Positions 36,653-45,783 of a DNA stretch of 64,000 bases are shown here, one piece after another (position 1 is the first letter of the stretch; every line of letters begins with the position of its first letter). Both the position numbers and the translations under genes were made by a program. The DNA comes from SIAJ01 sp963773845 (GTDB lineage: Bacteria > Planctomycetota > Planctomycetia > Gemmatales > Gemmataceae): contig CAVZCU010000012.1 in assembly GCA_963773845.1 (NCBI GenBank), positions 1,922,001 to 1,986,000 on the forward strand, given 5' to 3'. Under the pieces are notes generated by a model. It saw only the letters and a list, made by a program, of their open reading frames with translations. It was not told the DNA's origin and ran no database searches.

Positions 36653-37932
36653 ATGAACGCTGATTCCACGTGGCGCTTGGGGATGAACGTCGCATTTATC
36701 CTCGTCTGCATTGCGTTCTCCTCAGGACCCATCATCAACTCATTCCGGCCTGGGCTGCACAACAAGGACTATGACAATTGGTTTGAATACGGCGAGAAGG
36801 TTGTTCACGGCGAGGGACTGTATCCGGAAGATCCGAACGAGTACTGCTCTTATATATACCCGCCCACGAGCGCCGTCTTTCTATTCGCGCCGCTCACCAT
36901 GCTCGGCAAGCCCGCATTCATCATCATCCTGGTCGTCGCGAATTCGGTGATCTGGTACTTCACGTTCTGGCTCAGCGTCCGATTGTTTACCGATCCCAAC
37001 CGGCCAAAGTCGATCATTGTCTTGCTGTTGCCGTTCCTGGCAACCATTCCATTTGTTTACGACACGTTTCTCTTGGGACAAATCAATCTCGCATTGCTTC
37101 TGCTCATGCTGCTCATGTTCGCGGCCTTGCGACGAATCGGCCGTGGAGTGCGGGCGGAATGCTGGCCCTGGCAACGGCCATGAAAGCTTTCCCATTCGCG
37201 GCGATCGTCTATCTGATTTGGCGCAGGCAATGGCAGGCGACAATCGCGACGCTGTCATGGCTCGTCGTCATTCTCGTCCTGTTGCCGGCGCCGTTCCGTG
37301 GCTTTGAACGCAATGCTCATGAACTGCAACTCTGGTATCGCGATATGCTGGCTGACCAATCCGGCAAATCGGTCGGGCAACGCGAATTGATTGGCTATTC
37401 CTTCAAGAATCAATCGCTGGTCGCGGTCGTTCACCGGTTGACTCGACCCGTGTGGGCGGGTGATCGCAACGGCCATTTCTTCAGTGTCAATGTTCTTGAC
37501 GTGACTCCGCGCGATGCGCAACTCGTCGCTTTCGGTTCGATACTTGTTCTCGGCTTAATCTACCTGTATTGCATGCCGGCCCGAAATCGGCGGACACCGC
37601 TGACGCGGCGGGGCGAAGAAGCCATGCTCCTGCTCCTGATCGTCATCTGCTCGCCTCTGTCGTGGACGTATTTCTATTGTTGGGCGCTGCCGGGCTGGAT
37701 GGTCGTCCTCGACGTCTTGACCAATCCGCACCTCGATCGACGGGAACGAATTCGCGGTTGGTGGGGCGTGGGAATTGTCGGCCTCGTCATGGCGACGGCG
37801 TTGACACAACCGTTCGATCGCACGCCGCAAGCGCTGGGCGCGACTCTCTGGGGTGGAGTTGGTTTGTTCTTCCTGCTCGCCTGGATCATGCGTCGTAGTC
37901 GAAGATGGCAACAAGCCAGCATCGACGCGTAA
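36653..37932 (+). CDS. GT87/DUF2029-type membrane protein; one frameshift
   Basis: About 427 residues after a frame change near 37153 (a missing G at 'GVRA' to 'GMLALATAMKAFPF'). It has about ten helices. The first loop reads 'LHNKDYDNWFEYGEKVVHGE', which includes the conserved Asp of the family, and 'YIYPPTSAVFLFAP' follows. A soluble loop near 'NAHELQLWYRDMLADQSGK' precedes 'SFKNQSLVAVVHRL', a hallmark of this family. It is divergent from the GT39 gene with about 215 bases between the starts. It belongs to the same envelope-sugar group. Confidence 0.85.
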
Positions 37933-38008
37933 GCCCGCCGTGACCGGGACCGAGAAAAGTGGCGGCCCCAATCACGTCAGGCTTGCGCCTCGATGCCTGC
38001 CGATCGGA

Positions 38009-38950
38009 CTAAAAATCGTTCCCAATGACTTCGCCGCCGCTGCGGGTGATCGCTGCTTGCAATGTCGACAGCGAAATCGTCTGCCGGATAAAGCGCACCG
38101 ATCCATCCGCAAGAACGGCATTCACTCCGCCCGGATGGAAGCCATAAATCTGGCCCGTGCCATTCACACCGAATGTGGCATCCGGGTACGTCCCAAGGAG
38201 AAACCCGTTCGTGGCGTTGACACCCCGAGTTCCAGCGCTCACACCGTCACCCGCCAAACCGACCGGATAAGCAATGTCGCTGGCCGGCCGGGACCAACCC
38301 CCGCCGTTCACTCGCGCATTCGATCCGGCCGCCGCATTCAGGATCAGCTTGCCATTCCGATAAAGATTCGGTTTGCCCGCTGACTCGATCAGATAGATCG
38401 TGTTCGAGAGGCCGTCGGTCACATCGGTCAGTTGAACTTGTTCGGTTCGGGAAAGGATCCCGGGCTGGCTGGCAGTCGCATCGCTGAAATAAATTCCCGA
38501 ATAATCCCCGACCGCGACGAACGGCGACCACGAGGGGAAGGTATCGGGATTGTCGTCCAGGCGACTGGCGCTCGGCGTGGATGGGCACTGCAATACCTTT
38601 AACTGAATCGCGACGGCAGCGCGATTCGCCGGGTCCGACCAGTTGAGCGACGGGTCGTAAATCTTGAGTACGTTGTCCTGCTCGTAGAACGGAAGTAGCG
38701 ACGTGGCCCAGCGAAGGCGAATGGTCGCCACTGCCGATGGACGCGTGTTTCCCGGCAGATGTCCGTACGTGTCGTTGTAGTTTTGCAGGGCGAGTCCTAA
38801 TTGCTTCAGGTTGTTCTGGCATTTGACGCGGTTCGCCGCGTCACGGACCTTCTGCACGGCCGGCAGCAGCAGGCCGATCAGAATGGCAATGATGGCTATC
38901 ACGACGAGCAACTCGATCAATGTGAAGCCAATGCGCTTTCGGGGGGTCAT
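38009..38950 (-). CDS. DUF1559 (H-X9-DG-CTERM) pilin-like protein
   Basis: A 313-residue prepilin-like protein. It starts with a short basic leader and a type IV pilin cleavage motif ('KRIGFTLIELLVVIAIIAI'), so it should be cut by prepilin peptidase and exported by a type II or type IV pilus machine. The globular part has 'CQNNLKQLGLALQNYNDTYG', and ends with 'GGVNAVLADGSVRFI', the H-X9-DG sequence. This family is strongly expanded in planctomycetes; the role is unknown. The matching GspE/GspF genes are 6 kb away. Confidence 0.95.
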   Translation of the reverse strand: MTPRKRIGFTLIELLVVIAIIAILIGLLLPAVQKVRDAANRVKCQNNLKQLGLALQNYNDTYGHLPGNTRPSAVATIRLRWATSLLPFYEQDNVLKIYDPSLNWSDPANRAAVAIQLKVLQCPSTPSASRLDDNPDTFPSWSPFVAVGDYSGIYFSDATASQPGILSRTEQVQLTDVTDGLSNTIYLIESAGKPNLYRNGKLILNAAAGSNARVNGGGWSRPASDIAYPVGLAGDGVSAGTRGVNATNGFLLGTYPDATFGVNGTGQIYGFHPGGVNAVLADGSVRFIRQTISLSTLQAAITRSGGEVIGNDF

Positions 38951-39022
38951 GGTACGTTCCTTTCACGAGGGCCTCGTTCGAGGCCTGTTTGGAGTAACAC
39001 GGATTCGTCAAAAGTTAACGGC

Positions 39023-40087
39023 TCAAATCGAATACTCGGGGGCGGTCGCAAAGACGCGCACTCGTCGGGGGGCAATGAAAACGTTGTCTCCCTTTTTCAA
39101 ACTCAATTCCGCCGAGCGGTCACGCGACAGCTCGACGCTCAGTTCCATGCCGATCTCCGTCACGTTGACCTGCACGCGGGTGATGGGTCCCGCTGGGGTC
39201 ACGTGCAGCACGCGGGCCGGCAAGCGGCCAGCGCCGTTCGGCGATATTTCGATGTCCAGTTCGTGCGGTCGAATGTAAACCTGGGCGGGCCCCGAATCGT
39301 GATCAATGAATCCCGGACAGTCCAACTCCATGCCGCCGACGATGGCTTTGCCCTCGTGCAGCCGGCCGTGGAAAACGTTGACCTGGCCGAGGAAATCCAT
39401 CACGAACGGGTTGGCCGGATGCTCGAAGACTTCGTTCGGCGTCCCTTCCTGCTCGATGCGCCCGCCATTCATGACCACCACCCGATCGGAGACTTCGAAC
39501 GCTTCCTCCTGATCGTGCGTGACGAAGATGGTAGTCACCGGGGCTTCATCGTGCAGCTTGCGCAGCCATTGCCGCAAATCGGCCCGCACGCGGGCATCGA
39601 GCGCTCCGAACGGCTCATCCAAAAGCAGCACTCGCGGTCGGGCCGCAAGCGCGCGAGCCAAGGCGACACGCTGCCGCTGGCCGCCGGAAAGCTGGGCCGG
39701 ATAACGCGCTTCAAGACTTTCCAATTTGACGAGGGCGAGCAACTCCAGCACGCGATCGCGAACCGACCCGTTGCTCCAGCCGCGCACGCGTAACGCAAAT
39801 GCAACGTTCTCGAACACCGTCATGTGTCGGAACAGTGCGTAATGTTGAAAAACAAAGCCGACATTGCGATCGCGGGCGCTCAGTTGAGTGACGTCGTCGT
39901 CGTAGGCGTGAACGGCCCCCTCGTCAGGGAAGTCGAGCCCAGCGATGATCCGCAAGAGCGTCGTCTTCCCGGAGCCGGACGGACCCAGTAACGCGAGCAG
40001 TTCGCCTTCCGGTACATCGACGCTGACACGATTGAGCGCCTTGAAACCGTTGAACTGCTTCGACACGTTTTCGACGCGAATGCTCAT
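39023..40087 (-). CDS. cysA: Sulfate/thiosulfate import ATP-binding protein
   Basis: A 354-residue ATPase of the CysA/sulfate group. Walker A 'LLGPSGSGKTTLLRIIAG', Q-loop 'VGFVFQHYALFRHMTVFEN', signature 'LSGGQRQRVALARALAARP', Walker B 'VLLLDEPFGALD' and H-loop 'FVTHDQEEAFEVSDR' are all present. The C-terminal domain (residues 240-354) is the regulatory TOBE-type region. The ATG overlaps the stop of cysW (ATGA). It is the last gene of the cysP-cysT-cysW-cysA operon. Confidence 0.95.
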   Translation of the reverse strand: MSIRVENVSKQFNGFKALNRVSVDVPEGELLALLGPSGSGKTTLLRIIAGLDFPDEGAVHAYDDDVTQLSARDRNVGFVFQHYALFRHMTVFENVAFALRVRGWSNGSVRDRVLELLALVKLESLEARYPAQLSGGQRQRVALARALAARPRVLLLDEPFGALDARVRADLRQWLRKLHDEAPVTTIFVTHDQEEAFEVSDRVVVMNGGRIEQEGTPNEVFEHPANPFVMDFLGQVNVFHGRLHEGKAIVGGMELDCPGFIDHDSGPAQVYIRPHELDIEISPNGAGRLPARVLHVTPAGPITRVQVNVTEIGMELSVELSRDRSAELSLKKGDNVFIAPRRVRVFATAPEYSI

Positions 40088-40969
40088 GGCTGGGCTCCTT
40101 CTCTCTTCACGGTCACCGGCCGGGTATGCCGTTCCAGGCCGACTTTGACGAACAACGTCACCAGGGCCAACAGGGTCAATACCGATGCCAGCGCGAACGA
40201 AGCGGGCGAGTTATATTCTTGGAACAACTTTTCGACGCGCAGCGGCATGGTGTCGGTCTGACCGGTGATGCGACCGGAGACGACGTAGACGGCGCCGAAC
40301 TCGCCCATGGCGCGGGCATTGCAAAGAATCGCCCCATAAACCACGCCCCACTTGATGTTGGGCAGCGTGATGCGCCAAAACATTTGCCAACCCGTTGCGC
40401 CGAGACTTCGGGCTGCCAGTTCCTCTTCGGGGCCGATCGCCTCCAACACGGGGATCAATTCCCGCGCGACAAACGGAAACGTGACGAACGCCGTGGCCAG
40501 CACAAGCCCGGGCGTCGCGAAAATGACCTGGTAGCCATGCTCACGCAGCCACGGCCCGAAATAGCCTTGCGCCGAACAGCAGAACGAACACAAGCCCAGC
40601 GACCACCGGCGAAACCGAGAATGGCAAATCAATCAGCGTTATCAGCACCGTTCGGCCCGGAAACCGGAAACGGGCGATACACCAAGCGGCCGCCACACCG
40701 AAAACCAGATTCATCGCGACCGCGACCGGCGCCACGGTGATCGTCAGGAGAATCGAGTGTCGCGTGTCGGCATCGCCAATCAAGTTGCGCCAGTAAGTCC
40801 CGACCCCATTGGCCAACGCCTGGGCAAACACGCTGACAATCGGAATGACGATCAAAATGCCGATGATCGCGAGCGTCGCGAATGTCAGCGTGCCGCGGAC
40901 CAGCCAATGATCTTCCCGCTTTCGGCGAAACGGCATCGTCGAAATGTCGTCGGCAATGGGCTCAGCCAT
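40084..40969 (-). CDS. cysW: Sulfate transport permease CysW; one frameshift
   Basis: The inner-membrane permease of about 295 residues that forms a pair with CysT. The start is the ATG at 40969, in the palindrome-flanking sequence CGCCATGGCTGAG. A frame change near 40562 joins 'FVLLFGA' to 'QGYFGPWLREHG'. The EAA loop, which contacts the ATPase, reads 'EEELAARSLGATGWQMFWRI'. Five or six helices are visible. The frame change is in an otherwise complete protein, so it looks like a read error. The end overlaps cysA. Confidence 0.9.
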
Positions 40970-41352
40970 GGCGTTTGCTCCATCGGGAGTAGGTCCGCCG
41001 AGCCGAGGCGGACCCGGCGGCGCCCAGAAACGGCATGCTCGCGCTTCGGGGAGCCGGCCGGTCCGCCTCGGCTCGGCGGACCTACTTCGGCGTTTGCTCC
41101 ATCGGCCGTAGGTCCGCCGAGCCGAGGCGGACCGCGCGGCGCCCAGAAACGACATGCTCCCGCTTCAGGGAGCCGGCCGGTCCGCCTCGGCTCGGCGGAC
41201 ATACTTCGGCGTTTGCTCCATCGGGAGTAGGTCCGCCGAGCCGAGGCGGACCCGGCGGCGCCCCAGAAAAGACATGCTCCCGCTTCAGGGAGCCGGCCGG
41301 TCCGCCTCGGCTCGGCGGACCTACTCCGATCAGCCATGGCGCTTGCTCCATC
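40965..41352. repeat. Three-unit tandem hairpin array between cysT and cysW, bordered by a 24-bp direct repeat
   Basis: Units of 119 bp begin at 40971, 41090 and 41209. Each unit holds an inverted pair: GTAGGTCCGCCGAGCC... and the complementary ...GGTCCGCCTCGGCTCGGCG, 26-bp arms about 55 bases apart. The array is bordered by TCAGCCATGGCGYTTGCTCC, which at the right end holds the last codons and the stop of cysT, and at the left end the ATG of cysW. The same arm sequence occurs in units 3 and 4 of the array at 30793-31590. Confidence 0.95.
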
Positions 41353-42150
41353 GTTCGAGAACATTGATCGCCGCCAACAAGAAGAAAGACACAACGAGCA
41401 AGACAACCGCGATCGCCGTCGCCTCGCGGTAGGAAAACTCCTCCAGTCGCGCCACGATGAGGACCGGAGCGATCTCCGTCCGGAATGGCATGTTGCCCGA
41501 GATGAATACGACTGACCCGTACTCGCCGACGGCGCGAGCGAACGCCAATGCAAAGCCGGTGACTAGCGCAGGCAACAGGGTGGGCATGATCACGCGCGTG
41601 AACGTTTGCCATCGACTGGCGCCGAGAATCAGCGCCGCCTCTTCGGTTTCCGCGTCAAGCGACTCGAGCACGGGCTGCACCGTCCGTACGACGAACGGGA
41701 AGCCGGTGAACACGAGCACAAGGACAATCCCCAGCTTTGAATAAGCCCCGTGAATGCCAATTGGATCGAGGAATTGCCCCATCCAGCCGTTTGGTACATA
41801 AAGCGTCGCGAACACCAGACCCGCGACTGCCGTCGGCAGCGCAAACGGCAGGTCGACCAGGGCATCGAACAATCGCTTGAAGGGAAAATCGTAGCGCACC
41901 AGTGTCCACGCGACGATGAGGCCGAGGATCACGTTAATGGCCGCGGACAGGAGCGACGACGTGAACGTCGTCGCGTACGCCGCGCGCGCGCGTGGCGTCC
42001 AGACTGTCGCCCAAAATTCCGAGGCGGAGAGCGACGATGCCTTAAGGAAGCAGCGCCGAGCGGGATCAGCACCAGGACGCTCAGGTAGAACACTGAGTAT
42101 CCCAGGCTGAGCGAAAAGCCCGGCAGAATGCGCTTGTTGACCGCGGCCAT
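41330..42150 (-). CDS. cysT: Sulfate transport permease CysT/CysU; one frameshift
   Basis: The partner permease of about 274 residues. The start is the ATG at 42150 ('MAAVNKRILPGFSLSLGYSV'). A frame change near 42058 joins 'LIPLGAASL' to 'KASSLSASEFWATVW'. Family motifs: 'FDALVDLPFALPTAVAGLVF' and the EAA loop 'TEEAALILGASRWQTFTRVI'. The C terminus is 'ERWSKRHG', with the TGA inside the border sequence of the hairpin array. The upstream gap to cysP contains the 77-bp palindrome. Confidence 0.9.
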
Positions 42151-42210
42151 GATCCTTCCCTCTCCGTCGCTCGCGCCTTTTGGAAGTCGCGCTCATGCAG
42201 TTCGGCGGAG

Positions 42211-42425
42211 CCCGAAGCGCAACGCGAACCCCTGCGCCGCGGGTCGGCCCGGTCTTCGCGGGCGATTACAGCGCCTGGGGAGGGCGACGCCGAATTGCAA
42301 GATGCGCGATGTTTTCGGACCCAATCGGCTGGCAAAACCGGGCCCGCCTCGCCCTCCCCAGGCGCTGTAATCGCCCGCGAAGACCGGGCCGACCCGCGGC
42401 GCAGGGGTTCGCGTTGCGCTTCGGG
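42211..42425. repeat. 77-bp perfect inverted repeat between cysP and cysT
   Basis: Left arm 42211-42287 (starting CCCGAAGCGCAACGCGAACC) and right arm 42349-42425 are exact reverse complements over 77 bases, around a 61-base centre. The centre and flanks are homologous to the smaller element at 12178-12286, but here both arms carry the same extra 54 or so bases, placed symmetrically. Transcribed RNA would form a very stable hairpin between the two genes. Confidence 0.97.
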
Positions 42426-42459
42426 CTCGGCTGGTATTCGCGATTCTTTTGCAGCTCCG

Positions 42460-43485
42460 CTACGGTGCATAAATCCGATCGAACTCGCCGCCTTCCGTGA
42501 AGAAGCGCTGGTTGGCGGCGTCCCAGTCGGCCGCGATTTCCGTGATCGGAAACAACCGACTGTTCGGCAGCCCAGGGAATAGCCCCTTATTGCGCTCGAA
42601 TGCCTTCGGATCCGAAGGACGGTAGTGATAATGGGCAATCACGTCCTGGATTTCGTCCGTGTAAAGGAACCGCATGTACGCGTCGGCCGCCGGCTTCGTT
42701 CCCTTGCGGCGGGCATTGGCGTCGACAACTGCGACCGGCGGCTCGGCACGAATGCTCACCGACGGATAGACAATCTCGAGAGCACCGCCGGCTTCTTGCA
42801 CTTCGAGGAAGGCTTCGTTCTCCCAGGTGAGGTGCACGTCGCCGATCTGTTTTTGCGCGAAGGTCGTGGTTGCCCCACGGGCGCCGGAATCCAGCACCTT
42901 CACCCGATGAAACATGGCGCGGACGAACTGGCGAGCGGTATCCTCGGAGTGACTCCGTTGCATTTCGGCCCCCCAGGCGGCGAGAAAGCTGAGCTTGCCA
43001 TTGCCGGACGTCTTGGGGTTTGGCGTGATGACTTCGATGTCTGCTCGTGTCAGGTCGGGCCAATCGCGAATCCGCTTCGGGTTCCCCTTGCGAACGACGA
43101 AGACAATCGTTGAGTAATAGGGGAGCGAACGATAAGGGAGGCGATTCACCCAATCGTCGTCGATCAAGCCACGCTTCGCGATCACGCTCGTATCCGACCA
43201 GAGTCCAAGCGTGACGACGTCGGCTTCCAAGCCGTCGATCACCGAGCGGGCCTGGCTTGCCGACCCGCCATGCGACATGCGGATGGTCAGGTGTACGCCG
43301 TGTTCATGTTCGTACTGCCGGATGAAGCGCTCGTTCACATCGCGCCACAACTCACGGGTCGGATCGCAGGACACATTGAGCAATTCGGTCTTCGATCGAT
43401 CACCGACGACGCCGCCCGCCGCCAGCCAGATCGCGGCCAGCAGCACATAGGCGGCCGAGAAACCAATCAGGATTTTGCTCGTCAT
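42460..43485 (-). CDS. sbp: Sulfate-binding protein (periplasmic, ABC importer)
   Basis: A 341-residue substrate-binding protein of the Sbp/CysP type. The N terminus is a signal or anchor ('GFSAAYVLLAAIWLAAGGVV'). The family pattern is clear: 'LNVSCDPTRELWRDVNERFI', 'IRMSHGGSASQARSVIDGLE' (sulfate-binding Ser/Gly), 'ADVVTLGLWSDTSVI', 'NPKTSGNGKLSFLAAWG', 'GARGATTTFAQKQIGDVHLT' and 'WENEA'. A GAGGT site sits about 8 bases before the ATG. It is the first gene of the sulfate operon and would bind sulfate or thiosulfate in the periplasm. Confidence 0.94.
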   Translation of the reverse strand: MTSKILIGFSAAYVLLAAIWLAAGGVVGDRSKTELLNVSCDPTRELWRDVNERFIRQYEHEHGVHLTIRMSHGGSASQARSVIDGLEADVVTLGLWSDTSVIAKRGLIDDDWVNRLPYRSLPYYSTIVFVVRKGNPKRIRDWPDLTRADIEVITPNPKTSGNGKLSFLAAWGAEMQRSHSEDTARQFVRAMFHRVKVLDSGARGATTTFAQKQIGDVHLTWENEAFLEVQEAGGALEIVYPSVSIRAEPPVAVVDANARRKGTKPAADAYMRFLYTDEIQDVIAHYHYRPSDPKAFERNKGLFPGLPNSRLFPITEIAADWDAANQRFFTEGGEFDRIYAP

Positions 43486-43591
43486 GATCGGACCTCAGAA
43501 CTCACCTGGGGGAACCCGGCTTGTATTCCCCGTGGTCGGAATAAGCAAGACGCAACGGGCTGACGCGTCTCGAAAGTTCACTAAGTCGAGA

Positions 43592-43620
43592 ATAATAGTC
43601 ATATAATCGGCGAGAGTAAA
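43592..43620 (-). promoter_or_regulatory. Candidate promoter of the sulfate operon
   Basis: On the minus strand TTTACT (43620-43615) and TATTAT (43597-43592) are 17 bases apart, a reasonable sigma-70-type pair. Transcription would start near 43585, giving about 100 bases before the sbp start. This is a pattern match only. Confidence 0.35.
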
Positions 43621-43770
43621 GAAGAAACTGAGAGAATTGCGGAATGCCCTCCTTGGGATTTTGAGTCTGGAAGGAATTGAATTATCAGAAATGTAAGTGG
43701 CACAATTGGTTGTGACGATTCAATGATTTGATTCGACGGAAGTGAAACTTTCTCGGCCCCGTGCTCGGCC

Positions 43771-43806
43771 AAAAAGGAAGGCCCCGGCTGATAGAGCCGG
43801 GGCCTT
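43771..43806 (-). terminator. Strong intrinsic terminator (minus strand)
   Basis: On the minus strand AAGGCCCCGGCT and AGCCGGGGCCTT (12-bp stem, 5-base loop CTATC) are followed by CCTTTTT. It ends a transcript that would come from higher coordinates, and it lies 286 bases upstream of the sbp start. Confidence 0.88.
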
Positions 43807-44000
43807 CTACAAATCGGTACAGCTGCGCTGACGCAGCTCGTCAGCGGCTTCAGGACAGCCGCACCTTTCGTTGGTTACCCGGTTTATTCACAGGACCACC
43901 TCCTCTCAGCAAGGCCTCCCCGCGCCAGTTCGGAGTAACTCGAACTCTTGCGAGCTGGAACCCTGCCGCGCCACGTTAGCGCGACCCATGAATGAATAAT
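43771..44000 (-). ncRNA. Candidate short transcript with a 13-residue ORF, hairpin and terminator
   Basis: Read on the minus strand from about 44000: an AGGAGG sequence (43904-43899), 7 bases, then GTG at 43891 opening a 13-codon ORF (VNKPGNQRKVRLS, stop at 43852-43850). A CTGACG/CGTCAG hairpin follows and then the strong terminator at 43806-43771. A 24-codon ORF starting at the ATG at 43989 lies upstream. The tight Shine-Dalgarno/start spacing followed by a terminator suggests a real small mRNA or leader-like regulator. No known RNA family is recognised. It may regulate the sulfate operon or be independent. Confidence 0.5.
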
Positions 44001-44049
44001 ACCCGCCGTTGGGCCGATTCTCAACTAAAACGAGCAAAAAAAGCTCATG

Positions 44050-44280
44050 GGCAGGTCGGCCGAGCCCTCAGGGCGGGCTCCGCCCGCTTGCTACGGCAGC
44101 GTTCTGCGATCCCTACCAGGATCGCCCCTTTTTTCCTATTCGCTTTCCGGCGGTCGATGCTGCGCATCGACCGCCGGCTAATCTCTGGCATCCCTCCGGG
44201 ATGCTCACCGACGGCGGAGCGGTCGCAGACATTAGTTACCGGTGGTCGAGCGTCCCCGCTCGACCACCGGTAATCGATCC
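44050..44280. repeat. Cluster of short hairpins
   Basis: Five hairpins lie close together: GGGCGGGCTCCGCCCGC (44071-44087), GCGATCCCTACCAGGATCGC (44106-44125, followed by CCCCTTTTTT, so a possible + strand terminator), a 13-bp stem at 44147-44177 (CCGGCGGTCGATG...), GCATCCCTCCGGGATGC (44188-44204) and a 17-bp stem at 44236-44273 (TTACCGGTGGTCGAGCG...). No gene is present in 44001-44465. Confidence 0.85.
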
Positions 44281-44465
44281 GATCCCATATCCGACACCGG
44301 CAGGGGTCGTCGAGCGCTTATCCATAAACCAGAATCTTCGCGAGCTGCGAGGAATTCACCCGTTATCAATGAATCGCAATGCGAGGGCGCGGCGAATCGG
44401 ATCGAACGGCTCGCTCCCTTGCGCTTCGAGCACGGCCTCGCGTTGCTTCTAGCGTGAGGGCGCGA

Positions 44466-45671
44466 TCAGCCGACCGCGGAGCCCATCTTGAACACGGGCA
44501 GCAGGAGGCCCATGACGACAAAGAGAACGATCCCCGCCATGAACAAGAGCATGAATGGTTCGAGGAGTTTCACGAACAGTTCGAGCTGGCGGGCCGAACG
44601 CTTTTCCAAAGCATTGGCAATATCGACAAGCACTTTTTCCAGACTATTCGACTCCTCGGCCACCGCGATCATTTCGACGACGTCGCTCGGAAAATACTTG
44701 CATCGCCGCAGCGGCGCCGCCAGCTTTTGACCGGCCGTGATGTTCTCGGCGGATTCGTGAATCGCCTGCGCCAGCACGCGATTGCCGGTCGAATCCTTGG
44801 CGATTTCAAGCGAGCGCAGAATCGGAATGCCGTTGGCGAGGAGCGTGCCCAGGATGCGCGTGAATCGCCCCAAAGCCAGCGACAGGACCAGTTTGCCGCC
44901 GACCGGCACCTTCAGCTTGACCCGATCAAATGTAACTCGCCCGGATTCGCTGCGTTTCCAGACGACAAAGCTGAGCGATCGCTCCGATTCCGACTGGGAT
45001 CAGCCACCAGAAGTTATCGATCATGAAGTGGCTGAGGCCGATGATGAACGTCGTCAGTCCCGGCAGGTCGCCTTTCGCTTTCAACCGGTCGAAGATTGGC
45101 TCGAACCGCGGCACGAAGAAGATCACCAGCACGTTCAAGATCACGAAGCCGATGATCGCCAGCAGCACAGGATACGCCATCGAGCCGATCACTTTGGCCT
45201 TCAGGTCCTCTTGATGTTCGGTAAAGTCGGCGATGCGGCGAAGCACGTCTTCGAGGAACCCGCCCTCCTGGCCGGCGCGCACCATGCTGACGGCCAGTTC
45301 GTTGAACACGCGCGGATAGGGCGCATGGCATCCGCGAGTGTCGAACCGTCCGCGACTTTTGCCCGCACCTCGCGCAAGGCGAATGCGAGAGCCTGGTTAG
45401 CGCTTTGCTTTTCGAGAATGTCGAGCGATCGCAATAAGGGGACGCCGGACTGGAGCAGGTCGGCAAGCTGGGAATAGAACGCGGAAATCACGCGTCCCTT
45501 CACGCGCCGGCCGGATCCGCCGGCCCCCTTTTCCTTGTTCTTGGTGATGTGGATCGGGAATAAGCCGCGTGCGTCCAGCATGAGCGCGGCCTCGCGCTCG
45601 CTGGTGGCCGTGAGGACGCCGTTATTTCGATCCCCGGCCTTGCCGAGTGCTTCAAAGGTAAAGTCAGGCAT
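44466..45671 (-). CDS. gspF: Type II secretion inner-membrane protein GspF; two frameshifts
   Basis: GspF/PilC forms the inner-membrane platform of type II secretion and type IV pili. About 401 residues can be read with frame changes near 45328 and 44977. The start is 'MPDFTFEALGKAGDRNNGVL'. Both GspF halves are present: 'FYSQLADLLQSGVPLLRSLD' and 'FTRILGTLLANGIPILRSLE'. The three helix groups end with 'EPFMLLFMAGIVLFVVMGLL' and 'LPVFKMGSAVG'. The gene follows gspE, with a perfect hairpin in the gap. Confidence 0.93.
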
Positions 45672-45699
45672 GTGCGTTTCCGCGTGAAGCCAGATGTCG

Positions 45700-45771
45700 C
45701 CCACGGCTCGAAGCCATCGCCGTGGGCTTTATTCCAGACTAGAGCCCACGGCGATGGCTTCGAGCCGTGGG
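45700..45771. repeat. 29-bp perfect inverted repeat between gspE and gspF
   Basis: Arms 45700-45728 (CCCACGGCTCGAAGCCATCG...) and 45743-45771 are exact complements around a 14-base loop. The element lies between the stop of gspE and the start of gspF, in a gap of 112 bases. Transcribed RNA would fold into a long hairpin between the two coding regions. Confidence 0.96.
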
Positions 45772-45783
45772 TACCGTGACGAA

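Noticed and set aside
40885..41553. Repetitive 'RSAEPRRTGRLPEAGACLFW' type protein on the minus strand
   Set aside because: This is translation of the tandem hairpin array, with no independent sign of a gene. The true genes (cysT, cysW) are in other frames at both ends.
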